From contig NZ_LN831789.1 in NCBI RefSeq assembly GCF_001013905.1, positions 1 through 64,000 on the forward strand: 64,000 bases of DNA. Reading direction: 5' to 3'. Of the stretch, positions 8,573-17,755 are shown in pieces. The stretch's first letter is position 1. Every line of letters begins with the position of its first letter. Under the pieces are notes generated by a model. That model was not told the origin of the DNA. It made no database searches and saw nothing but the letters and a program-made list of their open reading frames with translations. The translations under genes were made by a program, and so were the position numbers. The stretch is from Streptomyces leeuwenhoekii (GTDB lineage: Bacteria; Actinomycetota; Actinomycetes; Streptomycetales; Streptomycetaceae).

Positions 8573-10190
8573 TACGGGAGCAGTACGACCCGAACGGCAC
8601 ACGCTGGCCGAGCGGGAGCAGGCCAAGGCCGAGGAGCTGACCGCGCTCGGCTTCGGCCGGGTCTCGCGCACCACGGTGCAGCGCATGCGGCTCGCTTATC
8701 GCAAGCAAGGCCTGTGGGGACTGCTCGACCATCGCACCACCCGTGCCTCCAGCCCCACCGGGCGGGCCGACGAGCGGGTCGTCGCCGCCGTCCGCGAGGC
8801 GCTGCGCCGCCGCCGCGGCCGCTCGAAAGGCACCATCAACGGCCTCTTCCCGCTCATCAATCAGATCCTGGAAGACCGGCACAGTCCTGGGACGGTGCCC
8901 GCGCCGTCGCAGGCCACGCTGTACCGGCTGGTCACCGCCCTGGCCCGGCCCGGCGAGTTGCCCACCGGGCCCGTGCGGCAGGTGCCGGCGAGCGTCGACG
9001 GGCGGGCCTTCACCCCCGCCACGGCGCTGCGGCCCGGCGAACAGGTCCAGGTCGACACCACCCGCCTGGACGTCCTCGCCCTCTTCGACGACGGGCGCCT
9101 GGCCCGGCCCGAGCTCACCATCGCCGTCGACGTCGCCACCCGCGCCGTCCTCGCCGCCGTGCTGTGCCCCAGCGCGACCAAAGCCGTCGACGCGGCCCTG
9201 CTGCTGGCGGAGATGGCCGTCCCCCACCCCGCCCGCCCCACCTGGCCGGACATCCTGCGCATCGACCACGCCCCCGCACTCCCCCACCAGCGGCTGGCCG
9301 CACTCGGCGAGCGCCTGGCCGGTGCGGCGGCCCGGCCCGTCGCCCTGCCCGAGACGATCGTCGTCGACCGCGGCAAAGTCTTCGTCTCCGCCGCTTTCAC
9401 CGCCGCCTGCGAACACCTCGGCATCAGCGTCCAGCCCGCCCCGCCCCGTGCCCCTACCGCCAAAGGCATCGTCGAGCGGACCTTCGGCACCATCAACCAT
9501 TTGTTCTGCCAGCACCTGCCCGGCTACACCGGCTCCGACGTCACCCGCCGCGGCCCCGACACCGACAAAGACGCCTGCTACAGCGTCCCCCAGCTCCAAG
9601 ACCTGCTCGATGAGTGGCTGGTGCACTACCACCACCGCCCCCACGAAGGCCTGCGCCACCCGCTGATGCCCCGCAAAGCACTCACCCCGAACCAGATGTG
9701 GGCCGCGCTCGTCGCCGTCGCCGGACACGTCCCCGTCCCGCTCACGGGCCGCGACTACCTCGAACTGCTGCCCGTGCGCTGGCAGGCCATCACCCCCGCC
9801 GGCATCACAATCCACCACCGCACCTACGACCACGATCTCCTCGCCCCATACCGCGGCCCGGCCTCCCCGGTCGCTGGCCGGGGCGGGAAGTGGGAGATCC
9901 ACTACAACCCCCATGACGTCCGTCAGATCTGGGTGCGTCTGCCTGACGGCGAGCTGACCGAAATCCCGTGGATCCACCGCGATCACGTCCACCAGCCGTT
10001 CAACGACCACACCTGGCAGCACATCCGCACCCACGCCCAGCACAGCAACCACGACGACACCCAGCAACACGAAGCCGACCTGGCCGACGCCCTCGACCAG
10101 CTCATGCGCCGCGTCCACAGCGGCCACGCCACCACCGCCGAACAAGCCCTCCTCGCCCGCGCCACCACAACGCCGGTCCCCGCTTCGGTG
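8573..10190 (+). pseudogene. Mu/TniA-type DDE transposase remnant
   Basis: An integrase-core transposase of the TniA/TnsB type. It shows an HTH (SRTTVQRMRLAYRKQG), the first acidic residue in VQVDTTRLD, the second in IVVDRGKVF and the Glu in GIVERTFGT, then a C-terminal Mu-transposase beta-barrel region (WEIHYNPHDVRQIWVR). The N-terminal ~150-200 residues are missing. A frameshift lies near 8594, where VREQYDP and HTLAEREQAK are in different frames. The C-terminus degrades after about 10190. No TniB-type ATPase or TniQ follows. It is an orphan, inactive remnant. Confidence 0.75.
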
Positions 10191-10319
10191 TCACATCGGA
10201 CACGCCTCGACCGAAGCCGTGGTCGGGAGTCACGCCGGGTGTGGTCGGCCTCATGGCCGGGCCTGTCTGCCCCCGCGGCGGTGTGACCCGTGCAGTAGCG
10301 GAGAGCGTGGTGGGGGGCG

Positions 10320-10646
10320 GATCACGCAAGCGCGGCACGAAAATATCGTGTCGTGCGGGTGGGGCAATATCTATGCCCGCAGGCTGAGATTTCACCTGAG
10401 CATGCGGATAGATTCTTTCCCGCAATAAGCAGGGTGGCGTTCTTCACCGCACAGTGACTGCTGCGGCGTGCTACTGTCGATCTCAGTTGCAGTTGTGGTT
10501 CCCGAAACTTCAAGTGCCTCCGGTCGGCCACAGTGCCGCCGGGAGCGCTTTTGTATTTCCGGTCTTTTCCGGGCGGGGTGATCATCGCGGCGACACGGTG
10601 TCCGTACAGTGCGGGCGCCGATGCACTGCCCCAAAGGAGAAATGAC
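10320..10646 (+). promoter_or_regulatory. Upstream region and structured leader of cold-shock gene
   Basis: No gene lies between the transposase remnant and the cold-shock gene. A small palindrome (CACGA-AAATA-TCGTG) lies at 10337-10351. Around 10515-10555 an imperfect hairpin (GCCTCCGG pairing with CCGGGAGC) is followed by GCTTTT, which resembles a weak attenuator in the 5' UTR. Cold-shock mRNAs usually have long structured leaders. A role here is inference. The ribosome site AAAGGAGA is at 10633-10640. Confidence 0.4.
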
Positions 10647-10850
10647 ATGGCTGCTGGTACCGTGAAGTGGTTCAACGCGGAAAAGGGCTTCGGCTTCATC
10701 GAGCAGGACGGTGGCGGCGCTGACGTGTTCGCCCACTACTCGAACATCGCCGCCCAGGGCTTCCGCGAGCTGCTGGAGGGCCAGAAGGTGAGCTTCGACA
10801 TCGCGCAGGGCCAGAAGGGCCCGACAGCCGAGAACATCGTTCCCGCCTGA
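10647..10850 (+). CDS. CspA-family cold-shock protein (67 aa)
   Basis: A full-length cold-shock domain of the usual 67 residues, with the RNP-1-like motif KGFGFI and the RNP-2-like VFAHYS. It binds single-stranded RNA or DNA and acts as an RNA chaperone at low temperature. The ATG at 10647 has a strong ribosome site (AAAGGAGA) seven bases upstream. A very stable terminator follows directly. A DEAD-box helicase lies downstream on the same strand, a common pairing in cold adaptation. Confidence 0.95.
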   Translation: MAAGTVKWFNAEKGFGFIEQDGGGADVFAHYSNIAAQGFRELLEGQKVSFDIAQGQKGPTAENIVPA

Positions 10851-10868
10851 CGCTGACTGTCACATACT

Positions 10869-10912
10869 TGCAGCTGGGGCCCGCATCCTTCGGGGTGCGG
10901 GCCCCAGCTGCA
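10869..10912 (+). terminator. Terminator of cold-shock gene
   Basis: A 20-bp stem with a UUCG tetraloop (10889-10892) and one G-U pair, then TTTT at 10917-10920. This is a classic intrinsic terminator. Bases 10921-11202 after it form the upstream and leader region of the helicase gene and contain no other gene. Confidence 0.9.
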
Positions 10913-11202
10913 TGCGTTTTCCGCAGTGATTTCGCCTACGACTGTGGACGACAACTCGACATCGTCGGCTCACCGCGAGAGATTCGCCCTTCGGGGGTGC
11001 AGACGCATCCCTTCATAGCTACACCGCAGTGGACGCTTCGAATGTCGAGCCCACAACGCACCCAATCATTCCAGCGCCTGCGCCCGCACAGATTCACTGT
11101 TGGCCATTCACTTTGAGGCCCATTGGTCCATTCTTGCGATTCTCCGTGCTGCTCATTGCTTCGGGAATTTCTTGACATGTGCCGCATCGAGGAAGGTTCC
11201 GC

Positions 11203-12699
11203 ATGAACCGCACACGCACGAATGACCGCTTCGCCCGCACCCGTAATGGCAGTGCCGACTCCGGAACGGGCGGCAGCCGCTTCGGTTCGTCGGCGCCGCG
11301 CCGGTCGGCCGGACCGAGCCGCTCCGGCGGTTTCGGCCGCCGGCCCGCCGCCGTCCAGGGGGAGTTCGCGCCGCCCAGGACGACCACTCCCGCGCTTCCC
11401 GCCGTGGAGGGCTTCGCTGATCTCGACATGCCCGGGGAACTGCTGGCCGCGCTCGGCAAACAGGGTGTGACCGTACCGTTCCCGATCCAGGCCGCGACCC
11501 TGCCGAACTCCCTCGCCGGCCGCGACGTCCTCGGCCGTGGCCGCACCGGCTCCGGCAAGACTCTGGCCTTCGGCCTGGCCCTGCTGGCCCGTACGGCCGG
11601 ACGGCGGGCCGAGCCCCGGCAGCCGCTGGGGCTGATGCTGGTACCGACGCGTGAGCTGGCGCAGCAGGTCACCGACGCACTTGCCCCATACGCCCGCTCC
11701 GTGAAGCTGCGGCTGGCCACGGTGGTGGGCGGAATGCCGATCGGCCGGCAGGCGAGCGCACTGCGCGGTGGCGCCGAGGTCGTCGTCGCCACGCCGGGGC
11801 GCCTCAAGGATCTCATCGACCGCGGTGACTGCCGGTTGGACCAGGTCGGCATCACCGTCCTCGACGAGGCCGACCAGATGGCCGACATGGGCTTCATGCC
11901 GCAGGTCACCGCCCTTCTCGACCAGGTCCGCCCCGAGGGCCAGCGCATGCTGTTCTCCGCGACCCTGGACCGCAACGTCGACCTGCTCGTGCGCCGTTAC
12001 CTCAGCGACCCCGTCGTGCACTCCGTCGACCCCTCGGCCGGTGCTGTCACGACCATGGAGCACCACGTGCTGCACGTCCACGGTGCCGACAAGCACGCAG
12101 CCACCACCGAGATCGCCGCACGCGACGGCCGCGTGATCATGTTCCTGGACACCAAGCAGGCTGTCGACAGGCTGACGCAGGACCTGCTCAACAGCGGGGT
12201 ACGGGCCGCGGCCCTGCACGGCGGCAAGTCCCAGCCGCAGCGCACCCGCACCCTGGCGCAGTTCAAGGCGGGACACGTCACCGTGCTGGTGGCGACCAAC
12301 GTCGCGGCGCGCGGCATCCACGTCGACAACCTCGACCTCGTCGTCAACGTCGATCCGCCGACCGACCACAAGGACTACCTCCACCGCGGCGGCCGCACGG
12401 CCCGCGCCGGTGAGTCCGGCAGCGTCGTCACGCTCGTCACACCGAGCCAGCGTCGCGGCATGGTCCGCCTCATGTCGGACGCCGGGATCCGGCCGCAGAC
12501 CACCCAGGTCAGCTCGGGCGACGAGGCCCTCAGCCGGATCACCGGAGCCCAGGCACCGACCGGCATCCCGGTTGTCATCACCGCCCCGGTGGCCGAACGC
12601 CCCAAGAAGCGTGGTGCCACCTCACGCGGCCGACGCCGCCCCGCCTCGGCGCCCCGGCGTGCCCCCGCCCTCCAGTCCACGGCCGGTGCGGCCGCCTAG
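11203..12699 (+). CDS. DEAD-box ATP-dependent RNA helicase (498 aa)
   Basis: An RNA helicase with a basic, Arg/Ser-rich N-terminus (1-65). Visible motifs: Q motif (PFPIQAATLP), motif I GRTGSGKT (113-120), PTRELAQQV, TPGRLKDLI, DEAD (221-224), SAT (252-254), ARGIHVDNLDLVVN and HRGGRTARAG (from 394). A basic C-terminal tail would contact RNA. The ATG at 11203 follows GAGGAAGG (11189-11196) with good spacing. In-frame upstream starts lack a ribosome site. It lies next to the cold-shock protein and probably unwinds structured RNA in the cold, like CsdA-type helicases. This job is inferred from the neighbourhood. Confidence 0.93.
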   Translation: MNRTRTNDRFARTRNGSADSGTGGSRFGSSAPRRSAGPSRSGGFGRRPAAVQGEFAPPRTTTPALPAVEGFADLDMPGELLAALGKQGVTVPFPIQAATLPNSLAGRDVLGRGRTGSGKTLAFGLALLARTAGRRAEPRQPLGLMLVPTRELAQQVTDALAPYARSVKLRLATVVGGMPIGRQASALRGGAEVVVATPGRLKDLIDRGDCRLDQVGITVLDEADQMADMGFMPQVTALLDQVRPEGQRMLFSATLDRNVDLLVRRYLSDPVVHSVDPSAGAVTTMEHHVLHVHGADKHAATTEIAARDGRVIMFLDTKQAVDRLTQDLLNSGVRAAALHGGKSQPQRTRTLAQFKAGHVTVLVATNVAARGIHVDNLDLVVNVDPPTDHKDYLHRGGRTARAGESGSVVTLVTPSQRRGMVRLMSDAGIRPQTTQVSSGDEALSRITGAQAPTGIPVVITAPVAERPKKRGATSRGRRRPASAPRRAPALQSTAGAAA

Positions 12700-12746
12700 A
12701 ACCGCTGTTGGTCCGGAACCCCGCCCGTCTGCGCAGGAGGCACCCT

Positions 12747-13151
12747 TTGACGCTGGGACAGTTGCAGGCTCGCTCCGTAAGCGCTCGCCCATTGCACGGC
12801 ACGGTGGTCGACGTCATGGACGCGGCCGGCCCGCAGGTCTGGTACGACATGACCGTCGAGGTGGCGCTGTCCGTGATGGCCGCTGCCCGTGCGGAGCATC
12901 TGGTCGTCTGCGACGAAGACGCCCGGTACGTCGGCCTGGTCACCCGGGCCCGACTCACCGCCGTCCAGGACAGCTCCGGATACACCGACCGGCTCCGCCT
13001 GGGTGACATCACCGACGGCAGCGGGCCCTTCATCCCACCTCTGGCCACGAGGGAAGAAGCCGAGGACACGGTGCCCTTCGGGCGGCTCGGGCTGGTGCCC
13101 GTGGTCGACGAACACGGTAGCGCCCTGGGCATCCTCGCCCTCTCCCGCTGA
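12747..13151 (+). CDS. CBS-domain protein (134 aa)
   Basis: The TTG at 12747 is taken as the start because a perfect AGGAGG (12735-12740) lies six bases upstream. Two tandem CBS motifs make up the whole protein: VALSVMAAARAEHLVVCDEDARYVGLVTR and, after residue ~85, a second pattern ending LVPVVDEHGSALGILALS. CBS pairs bind adenine nucleotides and act as energy sensors. It lies 47 bp after the DEAD-box helicase on the same strand, so co-transcription is likely. The regulatory partner is unknown. Confidence 0.85.
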   Translation: MTLGQLQARSVSARPLHGTVVDVMDAAGPQVWYDMTVEVALSVMAAARAEHLVVCDEDARYVGLVTRARLTAVQDSSGYTDRLRLGDITDGSGPFIPPLATREEAEDTVPFGRLGLVPVVDEHGSALGILALSR

Positions 13152-13200
13152 ACCGCCGGCCGGCGGTCGGCCCCGTCTCCTCTTCTGCCTGTGAGGCATC

Positions 13201-13512
13201 ATGCGCTGTGTCATTGCCCGCTTCCCGTTCGACTTGACCAAGGGCGGCGTACTGGACTCGATGAAGGGCGTCAAGCCCGAACCGGTCACCGGCGAGTCCG
13301 TGGTCATCGGACGACGCCACTACCCCGCCAAGCAGGTCGGCCAGGTCATCACCCGCCAGGACCGCCGCGACTTCAGCACCGGCGAAGTCCTGAGGGCCAT
13401 GGCCCTGCTGGGCTTCACCTGCCGCACCCTCCCTAGAGCCGCCCCCGCACGCATCGAAAGTCCGTTGCAGCGGGCTTCCGCGATGCTCGGCGCCCCCCAC
13501 CTGTCCGTCTGA
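13201..13512 (+). CDS. Small conserved protein of the cold-shock cluster (103 aa)
   Basis: Starts MRCVIARFPFDLTKGGVLDSM. The product has a compact beta-rich N-terminal half (residues 1-75) and a loose tail with no known motif. I recall similar short proteins beside actinobacterial cold-shock genes, but I do not know a function. The ATG at 13201 lies 49 bp after the CBS gene on the same strand. The group csp / DEAD helicase / CBS / this gene ends at a strong two-way terminator. Confidence 0.75.
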   Translation: MRCVIARFPFDLTKGGVLDSMKGVKPEPVTGESVVIGRRHYPAKQVGQVITRQDRRDFSTGEVLRAMALLGFTCRTLPRAAPARIESPLQRASAMLGAPHLSV

Positions 13513-13543
13513 CCGACGCGACAGGCGCGCTGACACCAGAACA

Positions 13544-13585
13544 GCAGTGAGGGCCCGACCGGCGTGCCGGTCGGGCCCTCACTGC
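13544..13585. terminator. Bidirectional terminator between convergent genes
   Basis: Perfect 20-bp inverted repeat (13544-13563 with 13566-13585) separated by two bases. It lies between the stop of the plus-strand small gene and the stop of the minus-strand hemolysin III-like gene, so it can serve both. Confidence 0.85.
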
Positions 13586-13615
13586 ATGCCGCACGGGCGA
13601 TTCCTGCTACTGGGG

Positions 13616-14392
13616 TCAGTAGACGGCGAGGGAGATGGCTATGTAGTGCGCGGTGAAGGCTGCCACTGTCAGAGCATGGAACACCTCGTGGAACCCGAAC
13701 CAACGGGGCGAGGGATTGGGGCGCTGGACGGCGTACACCACCGCTCCCGCGCTGTAGAGGAGACCGCCGGTCACTACCAGGGTGACTACGGCCGCTCCGC
13801 CGGTGTGCAGGAAGTCGGGCAGGTAACGCACCGGTGCCCATCCCAGGGCCAAGTAGCAGGGGGTGTACAGCCAGCGGGGAGCGTTGACCCACAGGACACG
13901 AAAGGCGATGCCGGCCAGCGCACCCGTCCACACAATCCACAGCAGCAGAGCCTGCCGGTCAGCAGAAAGGAGCACGGCCAAAGGCGTGCAGGTTCCCGCG
14001 ATGATCAGAAAGATGTTGGCGTGGTCGAGACGCCGCAGAACGGCCTCGCCCAGCGGCCCCCAGGTGCCCAGATGGTAGACGGCGCTCGTCCCGAACAGCA
14101 GCCAGGCAGTCACGGCGTATACGGCGCAGGCCCAGGTCGCCGACGTCCGGGCCAGGCAGATCAGGACGATGCCGGCACTCAACGAGGCAGGGACCATCGC
14201 GGCATGGAGCCAGCCACGCAGCCTCGGCTTGACCGGCTCGACCAGGCCCGCCGCCCACCCGGTCCGGTCGGCAACAGGAGGAGAGTCCTTCCTCGCATCG
14301 CCACGGTGTGATCCGCCCGGGAGACCGGCTACAGCCTCCCCCGCCCCAACTACCCGTGCTGTCTCGCGCCTATGGGCATCATCGAAAACCAT
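13616..14392 (-). CDS. Hemolysin III / PAQR-family membrane protein (TrhA-like)
   Basis: A 258-aa protein whose residues ~60-258 form seven hydrophobic helices. Family signatures are visible: SAVYHLG near helix 2, LRRLDHANIFLIIAGTCTP near helix 3 and FHEVFHALTVAAFTAHYIA at the end. Their His and Ser/Asp residues make up the PAQR metal site. Bacterial members are linked to membrane energetics and stress and are rarely true hemolysins. The ATG at 14392 has no clear ribosome site. The N-terminal ~55 residues are not typical of the family, so the real start may lie further in. Confidence 0.85.
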   Translation of the reverse strand: MVFDDAHRRETARVVGAGEAVAGLPGGSHRGDARKDSPPVADRTGWAAGLVEPVKPRLRGWLHAAMVPASLSAGIVLICLARTSATWACAVYAVTAWLLFGTSAVYHLGTWGPLGEAVLRRLDHANIFLIIAGTCTPLAVLLSADRQALLLWIVWTGALAGIAFRVLWVNAPRWLYTPCYLALGWAPVRYLPDFLHTGGAAVVTLVVTGGLLYSAGAVVYAVQRPNPSPRWFGFHEVFHALTVAAFTAHYIAISLAVY

Positions 14393-14633
14393 CCGATCAT
14401 GCTAGAAGCCTGCCCGAAACAGCCTTGCCGAAGGCCGAGCTCCCACCGCCAGACCGCCATTGGCAGCATGGAACACGGCGCGGCGTGCGTCTCTCGCCCC
14501 TGTGTCCTCGACCTCGTCGCAGAGACCGCTGCCGCGCCCCCAGGCGATCGACGCGTACAGACGGCGCCATGCACCGGGCGCGGACTCCGTACGGCTGGTT
14601 CCGGTCCATGGCCGACGGCTCATTTCCTGCAGG

Positions 14634-14789
14634 TCAAACTTCCGGCCTCTCGGCCCACACACGGGCGGCCATTGCCTCGGCCTCGTCCTGCGGTGTCCCC
14701 GCCCGCACCAAGATGATCCCGCGAGACTGGTCCGGGAACGTGACCTCCCGCATTGCCGTACCCAACGGGCCCGTCGGCTCGTCCGACAT
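14634..14789 (-). CDS. Small hypothetical protein (51 aa)
   Basis: A short gene with an ATG at 14789 preceded by GGGAGG (complement of 14795-14800), an ideal ribosome site. The product starts MSDEPTGPLGTAMREVTFPD and is acidic, with a GIILVRAG strand and a final helix DEAEAMAARVWAE. No family recognised. Good codon composition and the strong ribosome site argue that it is real. Confidence 0.55.
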   Translation of the reverse strand: MSDEPTGPLGTAMREVTFPDQSRGIILVRAGTPQDEAEAMAARVWAERPEV

Positions 14790-14888
14790 GACGCCTCCCT
14801 TCGGCGGCTGCCGCCCACGTTAAAGGGATGCTGACCAGAAGACGAGGACCCTCGCCCAGACGGAGGACAGTCCTGGGTCGCAGACAGC

Positions 14889-15080
14889 ATGGGGATCACC
14901 TGCCATCTGACGGACACCCAGCAGCACGGTTCCGGCAAGGACGTCGCGCTCTACACCACCGCCTCCGTCGACGCGATCGTCCTCGCCCACCCCAAGGTCG
15001 ACTGGGAGCAGCTGCGCACCGTGGAGAAAGGCCGGCGCTCGCCGCTGGCGTCACTGCGCCCGGAACCGGCACCCGCGTAA
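14889..15080 (+). pseudogene. Gene fragment repeated at 39.1 kb
   Basis: The open frame contains VALYTTASVDAIV...VDWEQLRTVEKGRRSPL. Bases 14938-15080 are about 85% identical to 39126-39266, which stands alone in the same way. Neither copy has a proper start context. Both look like the 3' end of one ancestral gene of unknown function that was spread by duplication. Bases 15081-15244 hold no gene. Confidence 0.5.
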
Positions 15081-15244
15081 GCCTGCTACAGGTGCAGCCC
15101 TCCGCACCCGGGTTCGTGGCCGCTCCGGGTGCGGAGAGCGGTGACAAGCCGCGGCTGCTCACCCCCGGGCCCAGGGCGCGGGGGGTGCGTCGGGGCGCGG
15201 GTCGACCAGGGCATGGCCGCCGTACCACTGTGGCTGCCCGGTGG

Positions 15245-15420
15245 TCAGGGCGACGCCGTCTTTTGGCCGGCAGGGGCGCGGTCAGGGATGTCCATGAGGG
15301 CGAGGCGGGCGGTGATGCGTTTGCCGACCGGTTCCCGCTGCGCCTCGAAGCCCTGGGCGACGGCCAGGACGATCTCCAGGCCGTGCTGCCCGACCCAGGG
15401 ACTGCTTTCATTACGGCCCA
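15245..15420 (-). pseudogene. C-terminal remnant of RsbW-like ATPase
   Basis: On the minus strand this encodes VGQHGLEIVLAVAQGFEAQREPVGKRITARLAL. That closely matches the C-terminal ATP-lid and end of the two intact HATPase proteins at 22.6 and 28.3 kb. The N-terminal two thirds, including the N-box, are missing. It is a decayed third copy of the anti-sigma kinase family. Confidence 0.75.
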
Positions 15421-15566
15421 CTTCCGCCACCCCGTTCACACCCCCGCGCGTACCCGCGCCCGCGCGGTACACGCTCCACTCTCCTGCGCCGGTTCCCCAC
15501 CGGCACAGCAGCATCGCCCGAACGTGCAGGGCAGCACTTCAGGCGGAAGGTCTTGGTGTGCCAGTA

Positions 15567-16047
15567 TCACCGAATGGCTGAGGGACAAATGACGGACACC
15601 AAACAGGTCGGCGGACTGTCGGTCGTGGCCACCTCCACCGACGGCATTCGCGTGGTGGTGGCGTACGCATCCCGGATCGCGTAGGTCAGCGTGATCATGC
15701 GGTCGGCGGCGGTGCGCACGGCCTGGTCCTCTATGAGGACGCGCAGGGCGACCAGGGGGCGGGTGACGGCGCTGCGGGTCATGTGGCTCTCGTCGCGCAG
15801 GGCCTCGATCCGTTCGGTACTGGCGCCCTTGAGTATGGCGTCGCCGCGCATCCACATCGCCCGGCGGTGGTCGCTGGCGGCGCAGGCCAGCGCGGCGACG
15901 GCTTCCAGTCGGTCGCGGCGGATCACCTCGCCGTGAGTGGCCCGCACCTGTCGTTCGGCGGCGCGTTCCTGGAAGCGGCCGGACACGATCGCGCCCAAGG
16001 AGGGTGGCGACGACGGCGAGGCCGGTGGTGACGACGGTGGTTAACAC
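15567..16047 (-). pseudogene. Membrane-anchored small protein gene broken by a +1 frameshift
   Basis: A GTG at 16047 with GAGGAG just upstream begins a hydrophobic anchor VLTTVVTTGLAVVATLLG. The natural continuation, GAIVSGRFQERAAERQVR, lies one base out of frame, starting at 15998. One extra base in the CTCCTTGGG stretch explains the break. The rest is a long helical region resembling a common Streptomyces family with one membrane anchor and a coiled coil. A sequencing error at this base is also possible. Confidence 0.6.
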
Positions 16048-16228
16048 GCGAAGGCTCCTCGGTGAAGGGGGAGATCGGGAAGCGCTGCGCCCCGACCAGA
16101 AGGCCGGGGCGCGGCGCTGTGATGTTTCGTTGCGTTGATGCGCATCACGAAGGGGATCAGCTCCCACGGCCGGAACCGCCCGTAGTAGTTGATCCATCCC
16201 ACGACCACACGGTTGATCGTGCGGGCGA

Positions 16229-17206
16229 GGTCTCCGGCATACCGGCATTCGCATCGAGGAGCTTTTGGAACTCGGCCATCACAGCATCATCCGCTACAAG
16301 CTCCCCACCACAGGCGAGTTTGTTCCGCTCCTGCAAATCGCGCCATCAAAGACAGATCAAGAGCGCCTTTTGCTCGTTACTCCCGAACTCACTGATGTCC
16401 TAAGTACCGTGGTCACACGCGTCCGCGGCGAGAACGGATCGATTCCATCGGTCCCCAGCTATGACGTTCATGAGAAAACATGGAACGATCCCATGCCGCT
16501 TCTCTATCAATGGAATGTCTCAGGCGACAGGCGGCCCATTTCATCGAACACGGTCCGGGATGCTCTGATCGATGTCCTCATGGCGACGGGGCTGACCGAT
16601 GCCACGGGCAGCCCGCTGAGGTTCCAGCCGCACGACTTTCGGCGACTCTTCATCACCGACGCGATCCTCAATGGACTGCCTCCGCACATCACCCAAGTCA
16701 TCGCAGGTCACAGCAATATCAACACGACCATGGGCTACAACGCCGTCTATCCGGCCCAGGCGATCGAGGCGCATCGTTCATTCATCGCCCGCCGTCGCAG
16801 CCTTCGCCCCCGCGATGAATACCGAGCGGTCACCTCAGAGGAGTGGAAGGAATTCCTCGACCACTTCGAGCGACGCAAGCTGGCACTGGGTTCTTGCGGA
16901 CGAGCATTCGGAACCGATTGCATACATGAGCACGCTTGTGTTCGCTGCCCGGTCCTCATCGTTGACCCCAACGAGAGGGATCGACTTGCCGAAATCCGCG
17001 ACAATCTGAATGACCGGATCACCGAAGTGGAAAGGGAAGGATGGCTCGGAGAGGTCGAGGGGCTCTCAGTTAGTCGGGACGCCGCAGAAGAGAAGATCAT
17101 GCAGCTTGACGCGAGACAGAAGAAGAAGGATTCACCGGTGTTCATGGGAGTTCCGAGCTTCAGCAAGGTCTCTGTTCGCACCAGCTTCGCCACCAACCGA
17201 GCCTGA
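16229..17206 (+). pseudogene. 5'-truncated tyrosine recombinase (Tn554 TnpB-like)
   Basis: Catalytic domain of a phage-integrase family recombinase. The first Arg is in RHTGIRIEEL (16235-16264), then HDFRRLF (HxxR), a second histidine in IAGHSN and the nucleophile Tyr in the MGYNAVYP region. A cysteine/histidine cluster follows (CIHEHACVRC), then a coiled-coil tail, as in TnpB-type proteins of Tn554-like elements. The N-terminal core-binding domain is absent; the frame simply begins at about 16229. Base composition is visibly less GC-rich than in neighbouring genes, consistent with foreign origin. Confidence 0.75.
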
Positions 17207-17252
17207 CCCCTACGTCCCGCTCCAACGTCTCACGTGGCCGCGCGTATCGCGG

Positions 17253-17570
17253 TCAACTATGAGAGTCGATGAAGGCGGTGATCTGACTCTTCACACAGGC
17301 GCCTACCTTTTTCCCCGCCAACGCGCCGTTCTTGAACAGGAGAAGGGTCGGAACACTTCTGACGTGGTACATGCTTGGCGTCTCCGGATTGGCGTCGACG
17401 TCCACCCTCACCACTCCCAGCCTGCCCTCATATTCTGCTGCGACCTCGTCCAGGATGCGCGCCATCGCCGTGCTGGGGTCCGACCAATCGGCATAAAAAT
17501 GGACCAGCACACCGCGGTTGGCTCTGAGGACCTCGTCGGCGAAGGAGTCATCGGTGACGTGCCTGATCAT
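17253..17570 (-). CDS. Thioredoxin-fold protein lacking the CxxC active site (105 aa)
   Basis: Length and pattern match thioredoxin: HFYADWS, the VVRVDVDANPE strand, the cis-proline loop SVPTLLLFKNG and the GACVKSQI C-terminal helix. The active site WCGPC is replaced by WSDPS (29-33), so both redox cysteines are gone. It cannot be a classical disulfide reductase and may act as a chaperone or structural partner. The ATG at 17570 has AAGGGTCC upstream. It stands alone, between the recombinase remnant and repeat debris. Confidence 0.85.
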   Translation of the reverse strand: MIRHVTDDSFADEVLRANRGVLVHFYADWSDPSTAMARILDEVAAEYEGRLGVVRVDVDANPETPSMYHVRSVPTLLLFKNGALAGKKVGACVKSQITAFIDSHS

Positions 17571-17607
17571 AAGGACCCTTCTTGATCATTATGGGAGGGA
17601 TGCAGCC

Positions 17608-17682
17608 ATGAAACATCGCACTCCCTGCCCATGCTGCCGCTGGCCCATCCCACGAAGAAGCCAGCACCGCTCATCCGGGTGA
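17608..17682 (+). pseudogene. Very short cysteine-rich open frame (24 aa)
   Basis: An ATG at 17608 with GGGAGGG nine bases upstream opens MKHRTPCPCCRWPI and stops after 24 residues. The CPCC start recalls the beginning of small CPCC-type cysteine-rich proteins, so this may be the surviving 5' end of such a gene. Confidence 0.3.
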
Positions 17683-17755
17683 TTCATCGCAGGGCCTCTC
17701 GCAGGACCGCCACGCCACCATGAGCGGCACTTCGGCTGGCTTAGTTCAGAGAAGG

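Noticed and set aside
8514..10145. 543-codon minus-strand frame
   Set aside because: Antisense to the TniA-like transposase; Gly/Val-rich low-complexity translation.
14402..14938. 178-codon minus-strand frame
   Set aside because: Composition is Arg/Ser/Cys-rich noise. The real gene here is the 51-aa frame at 14634-14789, which has a ribosome site.
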